64,000 bases of DNA from JAGGSN01 sp965603725 (GCA_965603725.1 CBFDEC010000001.1:79264-143263); one strand, 5' to 3'. Shown: positions 8,845 to 17,842, counted from the first letter of the stretch. Numbers and translations: made by a program. The notes: generated by a model from the letters alone, not told the origin.

Positions 8845-9149
8845 CCCATTATGATATAAGAATATTTGGAAATGTCAAGAACTTTTTTTAATTTTTAATC
8901 GATACATGGAAGTCGTTGCAATAAAACGGGTTGCGCCATTCTCCACGTAACCGACAAATATATTATTTGTTTCGAAATCAAAGATTTTTGTAATTTTGTC
9001 ATTTATAGGAATAGATTGAACTTATCAGTTGAAAGTGTATGGTTAATATAGATATGAAATGATTTACAGGAGATTACGAGACGGCCAACTCTGCTTACTT
9101 TAGTCATTTTTTTATTTACAGCACGTTGATGATAATGTAAAATCTTTTT
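8845..9149. other. Intergenic region upstream of pilD
   Basis: Non-coding stretch between the hairpin and pilD. It holds the pilD promoter at its right end. If the minus-strand terminator at 8781-8844 is real, a short leftward RNA would have to start within this region; no clear minus promoter was identified. Confidence 0.4.
9115..9143 (+). promoter_or_regulatory. Sigma70-type promoter of pilD, apparently leaderless
   Basis: TTTACA (9115-9120) and TAAAAT (9138-9143) are 17 nt apart. The -10 box ends 6 nt before the ATG at 9150, so the expected transcription start falls on or within a base or two of the start codon. No Shine-Dalgarno sequence precedes the ATG, which fits a leaderless mRNA. 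Confidence 0.55.
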
Positions 9150-9944
9150 ATGTTAGATTTTCTTGTCGGGATATTTGTGTTTATTACAGGATTGAGTGTG
9201 GGGAGTTTTGCCAATGTTTGTATTTATCGTCTGCCGCGTGATATGTCAATTATCAGACCTCGCTCATTTTGTCTATCCTGCCAGACACCGATAGAACCCT
9301 GGTATAATATTCCTTTGCTAAGCTTTATCTTTCTTTGCGGTAAATGCGCCTATTGCGGAGCTAAAATAAGCTGGCGATATCCTTTGATTGAGTTGTTGAG
9401 CGGACTTTTATTTCTGAGCGCTTTCTATTACTTTTACCTTTCGAGCAGCAACATATATATGTTTATCGTCGGTTTATATTTATCATCGGTTTTCCTGATA
9501 ATATTTTTTATCGACCTCGATTTTAAAATAATACCCGATTCTTTGTCTCTTTCCGGAATAATTATTGGAGTGGCAGTAAGCTTCTTACCGGCTACGCCTC
9601 TAAGATGGTACGATTCGCTGATTGGTCTATTCGCCGGCGGTTTGTTGTTTTTAGCGGTGGCCGAGCTTGGGGACAGATTGTTTAAAAAGGAAAGTATGGG
9701 AGGCGGGGATATCAAACTGGCGGCAATGCTGGGAGCTTTTCTGGGATGGAAAGGTATTCTTCTGGTACTGGGCATTGCTTCGTTTTTGGGAGCATTGACT
9801 GGCGGTCTGCTTTTGATTATCGCCAAAAATAAAGAATCCGCCCGGACCGTGCCATTCGGACCGTTCCTTGTTATCGCCGCCTTGATTGTATTTTACAGGG
9901 GCAATGAAATTATTGCAGCCTATTTAGAATTCATAGGCCGGTAA
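9150..9944 (+). CDS. pilD: Prepilin peptidase / methyltransferase
   Basis: A 264-residue polytopic inner-membrane enzyme that cleaves type IV prepilin leader peptides and N-methylates the new end. The N-terminal domain has GSFANVCIYRLPRDMSI and two zinc-type CxxC pairs (CLSCQTP and CAYCGAK). The peptidase aspartates sit in FFIDLDFKIIPD and in GGGDIKLAAMLG, the usual bilobed aspartyl protease signature (GxGD). Length is normal. No pilin genes are in the window. A sensor kinase follows 41 bp downstream. Promoter spacing suggests translation from a leaderless transcript. Confidence 0.93.
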   Translation: MLDFLVGIFVFITGLSVGSFANVCIYRLPRDMSIIRPRSFCLSCQTPIEPWYNIPLLSFIFLCGKCAYCGAKISWRYPLIELLSGLLFLSAFYYFYLSSSNIYMFIVGLYLSSVFLIIFFIDLDFKIIPDSLSLSGIIIGVAVSFLPATPLRWYDSLIGLFAGGLLFLAVAELGDRLFKKESMGGGDIKLAAMLGAFLGWKGILLVLGIASFLGALTGGLLLIIAKNKESARTVPFGPFLVIAALIVFYRGNEIIAAYLEFIGR

Positions 9945-9985
9945 TTCATTTTTAATCTATTATACTTCATGCCGATACCTATAGT

Positions 9986-11806
9986 GTGGAAAAGTCTAAG
10001 AAAAAACACTATTTTTCCGGCGGCTATGAGTCCCAGATAAAAATTTCGCTGATCCTCTTGATCGGCTTTCTTCTCTCATTGAATTTTATTTCTGCTTATT
10101 CTCTCGGCAAGGCTCGTTTAGCCCAGCAAAATGACTATAATTTACGGATGAAACTTGCCCTCAATCTCATACAGGAAAATATCAAATCAAATTTTATGTA
10201 TCTTCCTGACGCCTCATACCTTAATGATATTATCAACCAGGCCGGGGTGGATGAAATCGAAATATTCGACAGCTTGAGCAACCAGCTCATTGATATCAGG
10301 TCCTCAAGGACAATACCTGTCGAGAACCGAATAATTAACTCAGTAACTGTCACTGGCAAGAATGATCGGACTGTTTATCATATATTTGCAAGCGGAGTAA
10401 ACAGCGAGGGGGCAAATCTGAAGCGACTGGCTCTTTTCGATACGATTTTCCGAATTTCCGGTCTGATAGTCGGGCTTTTCGTTGCCTACTTTTTTATACG
10501 ATCGGTGCTGAATCCCTATCGAAAAATTAAGAAAGAGGCGAAAAAAGTGGACCTGTCCAGAATAGGTTTCGATGATGTCGACAGTGTTGAATATGCTGTT
10601 AGAATGTTCCAGGAGGTTATACGGGAGCTCAAACAAAAAGAGACGCTTCTCCAGGCAATGTACAACAGCTCGGAAAAAAGAGCCGATTCATTAGCCCGGT
10701 ACAACGAGTATATTCTCGGCAGTATTTCCTCAGGCGTCATTATATGCGATAACCAGGGCATAATTACCAGGTTCAACCATGCCGCAGAAAAAATTATCGG
10801 CTTTAATCAGCAATACAGCCAGGGAAGGCATTACAGTGAGGTCTTTGGCAAAAAACATCATATCGCAAAAATCTTCGATGAGGCCTTGAACAATAATAAT
10901 ACTTTCTCCCGGAAAGAATTTGAAATCCCTCGTAAAAATAATGAAAATCTCTGGATAGGGTTGTCCTCGTCTCTGATTTCCGATAATAGCAATAATAAAA
11001 TAGGCGCAGCGGCGCTTTTAACCGACCTGACAAAAATCAAAAAGCTTCAGGAAATATCTGATTTCACCGAGAAAATGGCGGCCCTGGGAGAGATGTCTGC
11101 CGGCCTGGCTCATGAACTTCGCAATTCAGTGGCGGCTATACTGGGTTTTGGCAAGCTCTTGAAAAAAATACTGCCATCAGAGAAGAAAGCCGCCTCGATA
11201 GCTCAAATGATTATCTCTGAATCACTGGCAACAGAAGAGATGCTGAGCCGGTTTTTAAACTTCACCAGGCCGCTTAAGGTTGTCCCGGCAAAAATCGCAA
11301 TAAGACAGTTGCTGGATGAAAGCATTAATATGGCGCTTGAGATGCACCAGGATAAAAAGATTAATGTCAATGTCGATGACCGGTCGGACGGTTTGCCGAT
11401 TAACGGGGACCCGATACTTTTAAAAAACGCCCTGAACAACTTGATTATCAACGCCTGTCAGGCTGTAGATAAATCCGGGAAGATAAATGTCAGGGTTGAT
11501 TATGATAACCGCGACAACCAGTTAAAAATATTGATATCCGATACCGGCAGGGGAATATCTAAAGCGAACCTGCCTAAAATCTTTAACCCGTTCTTTTCAA
11601 CCCGTGACAAAGGCACCGGTCTGGGGCTGTCGCTTGTACAAAAGATTATCACCGGACATCTGGGCAATATCGAGGTTGAAAGTAAAGAGGGCGAGGGCGC
11701 TGCTTTTACTATTACTTTGCCCGTTGATCTGAAGATAGAGCAGACTGATGAAGACTCTGCCAAACAGCCTGAAAAAAAGAGCCTGGTGCCGGAGGTTTTT
11801 GAATAG
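9986..11806 (+). CDS. Membrane-bound PAS sensor histidine kinase
   Basis: 606 residues starting at GTG 9986 (no in-frame ATG nearby). Two membrane helices (about 17-37 and 152-171) enclose a short periplasmic sensor region. A linker and coiled region lead to a PAS domain (about 245-350: ILGSISSGVIICDNQG), then a HisKA dimerisation helix with phospho-acceptor H376 in GLAHELRNSVAAILG, and a HATPase_c domain with N box NALNNLIINACQAV, G1 DTGRGI, F box FNPFFSTRDKGTGLGLS. This is a complete NtrB/NtrY-like kinase without receiver domain. No response regulator adjoins it, so the partner is elsewhere. Placement after pilD suggests, but does not show, control of pilus or stress genes. Confidence 0.9.
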   Translation: MEKSKKKHYFSGGYESQIKISLILLIGFLLSLNFISAYSLGKARLAQQNDYNLRMKLALNLIQENIKSNFMYLPDASYLNDIINQAGVDEIEIFDSLSNQLIDIRSSRTIPVENRIINSVTVTGKNDRTVYHIFASGVNSEGANLKRLALFDTIFRISGLIVGLFVAYFFIRSVLNPYRKIKKEAKKVDLSRIGFDDVDSVEYAVRMFQEVIRELKQKETLLQAMYNSSEKRADSLARYNEYILGSISSGVIICDNQGIITRFNHAAEKIIGFNQQYSQGRHYSEVFGKKHHIAKIFDEALNNNNTFSRKEFEIPRKNNENLWIGLSSSLISDNSNNKIGAAALLTDLTKIKKLQEISDFTEKMAALGEMSAGLAHELRNSVAAILGFGKLLKKILPSEKKAASIAQMIISESLATEEMLSRFLNFTRPLKVVPAKIAIRQLLDESINMALEMHQDKKINVNVDDRSDGLPINGDPILLKNALNNLIINACQAVDKSGKINVRVDYDNRDNQLKILISDTGRGISKANLPKIFNPFFSTRDKGTGLGLSLVQKIITGHLGNIEVESKEGEGAAFTITLPVDLKIEQTDEDSAKQPEKKSLVPEVFE

Positions 11807-11875
11807 ATGAATATTTTAAAAATAACCTTGTCGTAATTTTTAGACCGCCACGCACCCAACATAATAAGAAGTTAT

Positions 11876-12862
11876 TTATTCAGCGCCAATATTGCTTGAA
11901 GGATTTATTCGATTATTCTTCATAACAGGTTCACAGTTCGGCCAGCCTGAAGGCATATTCGGCGGCAAATCAGCTGGGGTTGGCCAGACCGGTTCATAAT
12001 CGGGGCAATAGTCAATTGTACCGAGACCTATCAAATAGTAGACTATACAGGTAACATCGCTGCCAGTAACACTGCAGTCGCCATTAGCGTCTGCTGAGGC
12101 CCAGAAGCCATCGAGATTACAGGGTGTGCATGATGGGTTACCTGTAAAGTAGCCGGTAAGGTAAGTAATGTCGCTACCTAAAACGGCAGGAGGCCAAAGA
12201 CCGACATTCATGTTGGCATCGCCCGGAAGATACTCATAAAGCGGATGGACTATGGCAATACGGCCACCGATAAAAACAGGTTTGAATGAGTAATCACCAT
12301 TGGGGACCACGAATTCAGAAGGGCCTGATACCGGATTTAAACCTTCGACAATTTGAATAGTATCACCTATTACCAAAGAGTCGGAATTTAATTCAAATAC
12401 AAACTCAGCTATCTTAACCCAGGAACTGTCAGTATTGAACACAAGCCAATCAAAGGGTTCTTCTCTTTCCGAAATACATAAAAGTGGGTAACTTGTTATA
12501 CCTTGCTCAGGAAAGTCATAGTAATTCATTGTAAATACACAATGATCCCAATGAGGTGTATTTGTAGAATCAAACAACCCATAAAAATGACCTTCCATAT
12601 TTTGAGAAATATAGCTATTTCCAATTGCGATTGGAATGTATATTAATACAATATCTTCATCGTTATTCGCCCAAACAGGAATATTTACAATACCATCAGG
12701 ACTAGCATGCAGGGGCGTACCATCCAAGTTCCCGACAATTATCGAATCAGGCATATAAGGATCATCTGGATCTGATGCGTTGGCATTTACTGCAATACAA
12801 AAAATAACCGAAAACAGCAAAAATAAAGTAGCTATTGCTCTTATATCGATTTCTTTAAACAT
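11876..12862 (-). CDS. Secreted cohesin-like / dockerin-like protein
   Basis: The start is taken at ATG 12862 because GGAGGAA lies 4-10 nt before it; the upstream in-frame ATG at 12874 contains that SD. A signal peptide ends near AVNANA. Residues about 30-195 are beta-rich with a cohesin-like pattern (IIVGNLDGTPLHASPDG, VNIPVWANND, KIAEFVFELNSDSL). Residues about 205-275 carry two dockerin-type calcium loops: GDANMNVGLWPPAVLGSDIT and ADANGDCSVTGSDVTC, each followed by a helix. Dockerins bind cohesins in extracellular complexes; a protein having both could self-associate. The C-terminus is a short unstructured tail. Last gene of a three-gene minus-strand secretome patch. Role is inference. Confidence 0.65.
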   Translation of the reverse strand: MFKEIDIRAIATLFLLFSVIFCIAVNANASDPDDPYMPDSIIVGNLDGTPLHASPDGIVNIPVWANNDEDIVLIYIPIAIGNSYISQNMEGHFYGLFDSTNTPHWDHCVFTMNYYDFPEQGITSYPLLCISEREEPFDWLVFNTDSSWVKIAEFVFELNSDSLVIGDTIQIVEGLNPVSGPSEFVVPNGDYSFKPVFIGGRIAIVHPLYEYLPGDANMNVGLWPPAVLGSDITYLTGYFTGNPSCTPCNLDGFWASADANGDCSVTGSDVTCIVYYLIGLGTIDYCPDYEPVWPTPADLPPNMPSGWPNCEPVMKNNRINPSSNIGAE

Positions 12863-12883
12863 TCTTTCCTCCATTCGGGTTAT

Positions 12884-13633
12884 TTATTTTGACAAATTTG
12901 GATCATCTATCCTTAAACTATTAGATACTCCTATAACTTCGCCTGTCTGAGAATCAACATAAAAATCCGCGCCCAACATGTCTTCCGGATTTAGAATATT
13001 TATTTTCCATGCAAGACGACACACTTTCTGATATTCTTTTATAACAATTTCTGCAGACATGATATCCTCGGCCGTTGAATTCTTAGCGCGAGGGTCGTTT
13101 ATGGCTATTATTCCGGCCTGGCCTTCATCTATTAATGGTGAGGTACTTACCTGACTGGCTGATGGGTAAAGGGAACCATGAGCTCCAATAATACTACCAT
13201 CTTTATAAAAATGAATAGTATATCCGCCGCCAATTACTTTTATATCATTATAAACCTGGATTAACGCAATATCGCTTGCAGTGCCGTTACTCCAGTCTCG
13301 AGTGGTTTTATATAACTTCAACTCCTGGCGAGGATTAGCAATTCCAAAGAGGTTTCTGTGTAGTTCAAAAAGCTGGAAACACTTTTCTAATTGGTTTGTC
13401 GCAGTTATACTCTTATTTAAGTCTCCATAAATTTCTTTTGCCGACCCGTTCTCTGAAAATTTTATACTTATTTTATCTGTACCAAATTCCCGGGCTATTT
13501 GAGAAGAAAAATGCTCTGAAAGTGTACCGGGTTCCTGCATATTGTAATCTTTATTTTCCGTGTTATCATTAGCTTCTTGAGCCGCTATTGATATAACAGA
13601 AAAAAGCATAATTAAGATTAGTATTATTTTCAT
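12884..13633 (-). CDS. Secreted stand-alone FTP/PepSY propeptide-like protein
   Basis: 249 residues with a signal peptide cut near SIAAQ and a perfect GGAGGAAAC before the ATG at 13633. The body matches the prodomain of thermolysin/fungalysin-type proteases: an FTP-like segment (CFQLFELHRNLFGIANP, about 85-101), the strand QVYNDIKVIGGGYTIHFYKDG (about 123-143), then a PepSY-like C-terminal part (RLAWKINILNPEDM ... FYVDSQTGEVIG). No protease catalytic domain follows: the ORF stops about 20 residues after the PepSY end. It could act in trans as an inhibitor or foldase, or be the remnant of a larger protease gene. The dockerin protein follows 21 bp downstream. Confidence 0.65.
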   Translation of the reverse strand: MKIILILIMLFSVISIAAQEANDNTENKDYNMQEPGTLSEHFSSQIAREFGTDKISIKFSENGSAKEIYGDLNKSITATNQLEKCFQLFELHRNLFGIANPRQELKLYKTTRDWSNGTASDIALIQVYNDIKVIGGGYTIHFYKDGSIIGAHGSLYPSASQVSTSPLIDEGQAGIIAINDPRAKNSTAEDIMSAEIVIKEYQKVCRLAWKINILNPEDMLGADFYVDSQTGEVIGVSNSLRIDDPNLSK

Positions 13634-13697
13634 GTTTCCTCCGAGTAAAAATTATTCCATTCTTTTAAATAGTTTTCTATTTCATGATTGTAATAAA

Positions 13698-14218
13698 TCA
13701 TCCTCCAAAATATGGACACGAACCAAGCCTAATCATTATGTCTCTATCAATATAAGGCGTGGTTGTCCAATAGCTTAACAAACGCGTATAATCTGCTCCA
13801 CTAATTTTGCAATCACCATTTACATCACATTCGATTGCAAGGTTTGTATAACCTCCTCCTAACGCTGGAAGGGGGACTGTTTGGTAATTTGTTTTTCATA
13901 TGTTTCCGAATATGATGATATAGGATGCAACTCTTTTAAAACAGGGATATTAATATAACCCGATGGATAAATAGTAAAATGGTAGCCCAATAAAGTATCG
14001 CTCTCGATAATTTCATGGCAGCCTATTAAATATGGGTTTTTCTCTCCTGCCCAGTCTCCATAAATATATGTGTTATACGCCAACCAGTTGTTACATACCT
14101 GTTCAGCTTCCTGCTTTGTACATGTTTCACCTTTTATTTCAGGGGAAAGCAAGAAAAATAATAGCAGCGCTATTATATAATAAATCATTGAATCTTTTTT
14201 TAATATTATTGCTTTCAT
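13698..14218 (-). pseudogene. Frameshifted secreted protein: streptopain-type prodomain + dockerin
   Basis: Reading leftward from ATG 14218 (GGGTGAATT upstream; a GTG at 14227 is less likely) gives a signal peptide and a C10-protease-like N-terminal domain (CTKQEAEQVCNNWLAYNTY, then IPVLKELHPISSYSE). The frame ends at 13859-13861. If one base is added to the run of five Cs just before it (near 13875), the frame continues as LPALGGGYTNLA and a dockerin-type loop ECDVNGDCKISGADYTRLL, to a TGA at 13698-13700. The two parts fit as one gene of about 173 residues. Either the gene is broken by a 1-nt deletion or the assembly has a homopolymer error. Confidence 0.6.
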
Positions 14219-14390
14219 AAAATTCACCCTTTTGTTTGAAGTATTTTTTTGACTTATATTTCGCTTTTACGTTATTCCTTTTTTCAAATTTACTATAAGT
14301 CGAATAAGTTATCAATAAAAATCTGCATAATTATGTATTTTTTTTGGAATAAGAAGAAAACAAATAACTGCCAACAATTACAACTTAATA

Positions 14391-14420
14391 TTTACAACTG
14401 CGTATCTTATCTTGTATACA
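14391..14420 (+). promoter_or_regulatory. Promoter of the sppA-like gene
   Basis: TTTACA (14391-14396) and TATACA (14415-14420) are 18 nt apart. The start codon is at 14463, leaving a leader of about 35 nt with a GGGAGAGG Shine-Dalgarno just before the ATG. Confidence 0.5.
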
Positions 14421-14462
14421 AATACTAAAACAAAAGTCGAAAAAAACTAACAGGGAGAGGTC

Positions 14463-16883
14463 ATGAAATCAACGTTATCAGCAATTATTCTGGTTCTGGT
14501 ATTATTCAGCGCTATAGCTAACGGACAGGGTATACCACCCTACTATTCTCAGAACGATTTTCTGATGGCGCCATCGAGCGTTTACCGGGATGGCCTTCTG
14601 GGGTTTTCCAATCCCGCCAACCTTGCGTTTTTGAAGGGCGACGAAGGCCGTTTCTACTGGTCTACTGATGGCACCAACGCCGGTTCTTTTAACAACTGGG
14701 GATTATTCACCGGTCTTGGCAGGCTGGGTTTCGGCATGCTTCATCAAAAAGCCGGCGGTCTTAAATCAACCGATTATCGTATCTCGCTGGGTGGAGGCGA
14801 TGACCGGATCGCTTGCGGCATAGCCTATGGCTGGTCAACATCGAATATCGATACTTTAAAAAATGAAAGTCTTTTCAAAACGGGCTTAATATTTCGTCCG
14901 GTGAGATTTGTATCGCTGGGTCTGACAGGCGATTTTTCATTTAAAACCAGCGCCCGTCAGGGTGTCGCCGAGATCGGAATCCGACCGCTGGGTACATCCT
15001 TGCTCACACTGTTTGCCGACATGGCCATGCAAAAAGATACCAAATTTAATGATGCGCCCTGGAGCGCCGGCGCCGCCATTGAAATTGTTCAGGGGGTAAG
15101 TCTGACAGGCAGATATTTTGAGAATGAGGCTTTTTCGGCCGGGCTGACAATAGATTTCGGACGAGCTCATTTGGCCAGCCAATTGCATTTCAATAACGAA
15201 CAGAAGCATTCGTATAACACATATTCGGTCCGCAGCGGCGGCAGACGATCAAGTGTTTTTCCGTCATTGTTTTTCAAAGAGAAAAAATATCTAAAAATCA
15301 ACCTGAAGGGCCGATTGGATTATCTGAATTACAGGTTTTTTGATATGAATGCTAATCGTTTCATCGATGTGCTTCGGGATATCAATGCGGCGGCTGATGA
15401 TCCAAGGGTAAACGCTATCGCGTTGAATTTATCATCGATGAAGATTGCGCCCGAACATGCCTGGGAAATCCGCGAGGAGCTGAAAAAAGCCCGCCATAAA
15501 GGAAAAACGGTTGTCATATTTATCGACAATGTCGGCATGACCAGTTATCATCTGGCAAGCGTCGCTGATAAGATAGTCCTCGACCCTGAAGGTTGGATTA
15601 TGCTTTATGGTTATACTATGGGCAAAACATATCTTAAGGGTACACTCGAGAAACTGGGACTCGGTTTTGATGAGTGGCGGTTTTTCAAATATAAATCAGC
15701 GGCCGAGGTATTAAGCCGTGACAGCATGTCCGATGCCGATAGGGAGCAGTACCAGGATTATGTCGACGATTTATATGAGACGATGCGAAAAGATGTCTGT
15801 CAATCGCGTTCAATGACTTCAGCCAGGTTCGATTTGCTGATAGATGAGCAGGTATTTTTTCTTCCTGATGATGCAGTGAAGCAGGGATTGGTCGATACTC
15901 TTGCCCGCTGGTCGGATATCAATAAAGTAATTAAAGAGGTAACGGGAAAGAAACTGAGAAAAATACCGGCCAGCGATCTTTATGCGAATTCGCTGCCTTC
16001 GGAACAATGGGGAGCGATGCCGGAGATCACCGTTGTTTATGGCCTTGGCGTGTGTGCTATGGATTCCGGAATAAAAGGAAGATGGCTGGAGAAAGTATTT
16101 CACAGACTGGCAAAAGATAAATCGGTTAAAGCCATAGTCTTTAGAGTTGATTCACCCGGCGGGGAGACCCTGGCCAGCGACCTGGTGGCAGAGGCTTTGA
16201 AAAAGTGCGCCAAAGAAAAACCGGTCATCATCAGCCAGGGTCAGGTGGCCGGTTCAGGAGGATACTGGATATCGATGTACGGCGATAAAATAATAGCCGG
16301 GCCGAATACAATAACCGGCTCGATCGGCGTTATTGGCGGCTGGCTGTATGACACGGGTTTTGGCGATAAACTGGGAATGACCTCGGACAATGTCCAGCGC
16401 GGTAAACATGCCGACCTGGGATCTGGAGTGCGATTGCCGCTTTTAAATTTGACGGTTCCCGCCAGAAATATGACGTCCGAAGAACGCGGAAAAATAGAAA
16501 AGATTTTCCGGGATTTTTATGATATATTTGTGAAAAAAGTTGCCGATAGCCGCAACATGTCGGTCGATGAAGTGAGAAAAATCGCCGAGGGGCATTTCTA
16601 TTCCGGTCTGGACGGCAAGGAAAACGGTCTGGTTGATGAAATCGGCGGGTTGATGCTGGCTATAGATATTGCCAAAGAGCAAGCCGGTATTAAACCAGAT
16701 CAGCGAGTGGAATTAAAGGAAATCCCCAGGTATAAGGGGCTATTTAAGTTTAAAATGCCCTCACCCTTTGCCGCCAATAAAGTTGAAGACGATCCGGTTT
16801 ACAGGCATATCCTGATGCTTAACGAACACCGCGGCAGGCCGCTGCCGATGTTGGCGCCGGGAACATACCCGTCGGTTGATTAA
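14463..16883 (+). CDS. sppA: SppA-type protease fused to an N-terminal outer-membrane-like domain
   Basis: 806 residues with a signal peptide (ends near AIANGQ). Residues about 25-260 look like a PorV/UPF0164-type barrel region (FLMAPSSVYRDGLLGFSNPANLAFL, repeated amphipathic strands ending DFGRAHLASQLHF). Residues about 280-780 form a tandem SppA (signal peptide peptidase A, 67K form): the catalytic lysine K411 is in FFKYKSAAEVLS and the nucleophile S598 in GQVAGSGGYWIS, followed by TGSIGVIGGW. SppA normally sits in the inner membrane as a tetramer and removes leftover signal peptides; here the lead region argues for a periplasmic or outer-membrane location. The gene is a single transcription unit with its own promoter. 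Fusion is seen directly; the location is inference. Confidence 0.8.
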   Translation: MKSTLSAIILVLVLFSAIANGQGIPPYYSQNDFLMAPSSVYRDGLLGFSNPANLAFLKGDEGRFYWSTDGTNAGSFNNWGLFTGLGRLGFGMLHQKAGGLKSTDYRISLGGGDDRIACGIAYGWSTSNIDTLKNESLFKTGLIFRPVRFVSLGLTGDFSFKTSARQGVAEIGIRPLGTSLLTLFADMAMQKDTKFNDAPWSAGAAIEIVQGVSLTGRYFENEAFSAGLTIDFGRAHLASQLHFNNEQKHSYNTYSVRSGGRRSSVFPSLFFKEKKYLKINLKGRLDYLNYRFFDMNANRFIDVLRDINAAADDPRVNAIALNLSSMKIAPEHAWEIREELKKARHKGKTVVIFIDNVGMTSYHLASVADKIVLDPEGWIMLYGYTMGKTYLKGTLEKLGLGFDEWRFFKYKSAAEVLSRDSMSDADREQYQDYVDDLYETMRKDVCQSRSMTSARFDLLIDEQVFFLPDDAVKQGLVDTLARWSDINKVIKEVTGKKLRKIPASDLYANSLPSEQWGAMPEITVVYGLGVCAMDSGIKGRWLEKVFHRLAKDKSVKAIVFRVDSPGGETLASDLVAEALKKCAKEKPVIISQGQVAGSGGYWISMYGDKIIAGPNTITGSIGVIGGWLYDTGFGDKLGMTSDNVQRGKHADLGSGVRLPLLNLTVPARNMTSEERGKIEKIFRDFYDIFVKKVADSRNMSVDEVRKIAEGHFYSGLDGKENGLVDEIGGLMLAIDIAKEQAGIKPDQRVELKEIPRYKGLFKFKMPSPFAANKVEDDPVYRHILMLNEHRGRPLPMLAPGTYPSVD

Positions 16884-17044
16884 AATGAAGTCGCTGAAAA
16901 AATGAAATAAAATGCTTGCCAAAGATAGGAAAAAAATCTTTTATATAAGCTGAAATTTAAAGATACAATTAATAGCGTTGCAATGATACGGCAAGATAAC
17001 CTGTTGATAGTATCTGGTTGACAACCGAATATAGATTTTTTAAT

Positions 17045-17118
<74 letters not shown>

Positions 17119-17308
17119 TTGTTTTATTGCCAGTAACTTACAACCTAACCCATTATTATTATTATATGGTATTAGCGATATTTAAGAGGTCTTGAGTGAT
17201 GGCGCTTAATGTTGCTTATTGCAGTTGACATTCGCAACAAGACAGCACAGTATAAGCACAATCGGCAGATGCAAAACGCCATATCTGCCGTCTAAGCGAC
17301 GTTTTTGA

Positions 17309-17386
17309 TGTTTCAGGATGGAAGCCTTGCGACATCCTGAAACCAAATCCAAAAAACCTCAGGATGTCATTTCATTTCCATCCTGA
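17309..17386 (+). repeat. 78-bp double-hairpin repeat, copy 1
   Basis: Identical to 17882-17959. The first hairpin pairs TTTCAGGATG (17311-17320) with CATCCTGAAA (17333-17342); the second pairs CTCAGGATG with CATCCTGA(A) across a 12-nt loop. Both loops are 12 nt and both stems present the same CAGGATG word. A CTCAGGATGGAA fragment also occurs near 18640. Confidence 0.75.
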
Positions 17387-17443
17387 AGAATAAAACCACA
17401 TTTATAGTAAATTGTTATTCAAGACTGATATACTTCTCTATTG

Positions 17444-17620
17444 ATGCTTTTTCTCATCATAACAGCATATCTATTCAGCATTGACGTTAATTTCTTAATT
17501 CCCAGTATCGTTATTATCCTCGCAATACTAAAACAGGTCGACAATAAAGACATCTCCGCATTTACGCCAGGTAAACCTCTCAGTAAAAATGAACCCGCCT
17601 TTAGATTGCTCTTTATATGA
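17444..17620 (+). CDS. Possible small membrane peptide (58 aa)
   Basis: An ORF from ATG 17444 to TGA 17618-17620, 58 codons. The first 30 residues are strongly hydrophobic (MLFLIITAYLFSI ... IVIILAIL), followed by a charged tail (KQVDNKDISAF). There is no clear RBS, and it lies within repeat-rich DNA, so it may be a chance ORF or a gene remnant. It is opposite a spurious minus-strand frame. Reported only because the composition resembles a single-span membrane protein. Confidence 0.2.
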   Translation: MLFLIITAYLFSIDVNFLIPSIVIILAILKQVDNKDISAFTPGKPLSKNEPAFRLLFI

Positions 17621-17622
17621 CC

Positions 17623-17656
17623 TAACCGGTAACCCACCCAGCGGGTGGGAATAGTT
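17623..17656 (+). repeat. 34-bp palindromic repeat, copy 1
   Basis: Starts TAACCGGTAACCCACCC and is identical to 19321-19354. The core CCCACCC-AGC-GGGTGGG (17633-17649) is a perfect hairpin. In this copy a CCGGTTA follows at 17664-17670, complementary to the leading TAACCGG, giving an outer stem that copy 2 lacks. Confidence 0.7.
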
Positions 17657-17706
17657 GCCTGCCCGGTTATTACTTATATTTAAAGCTAACCTCCCTTGTA
17701 TAAAAA

Positions 17707-17800
17707 TTATCATTTTCCTGATTCATCATTTGATTGTTACCCCTCTGTTTTACATTTTCACTAAAAAGATAACATAAGCTCACCAAAAAGCAAGCTCGAA
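17707..17800 (+). repeat. Dispersed repeat, copy A
   Basis: Aligns with 49125-49220 over about 94 bp with many matches: both begin TTATCATTTTCC, share ATCATTTG and TTTACATT, and end in GCTCACCAAAAAGCAAGC. Both are then followed by different hairpin-forming sequence. The two copies lie about 31 kb apart in non-coding DNA and show no coding potential. Confidence 0.6.
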
Positions 17801-17842
17801 ACTAAAATGTCGGGTTTTTCCCTCTGGTCAGAACCCGACCTA

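Noticed and set aside
12863..12874. Longer start of the dockerin protein at 12874
   Set aside because: That ATG contains the GGAGGA that serves the ATG at 12862.
17419..17637. Minus-strand 72-codon frame in the repeat region
   Set aside because: No RBS, atypical composition, overlaps a repeat and an opposite small ORF.
17119..17842. Active integrative element at tRNA-Arg
   Set aside because: The 724 bp between the duplicated tRNA ends hold no integrase, recombinase or cargo gene; at most it is a scar.
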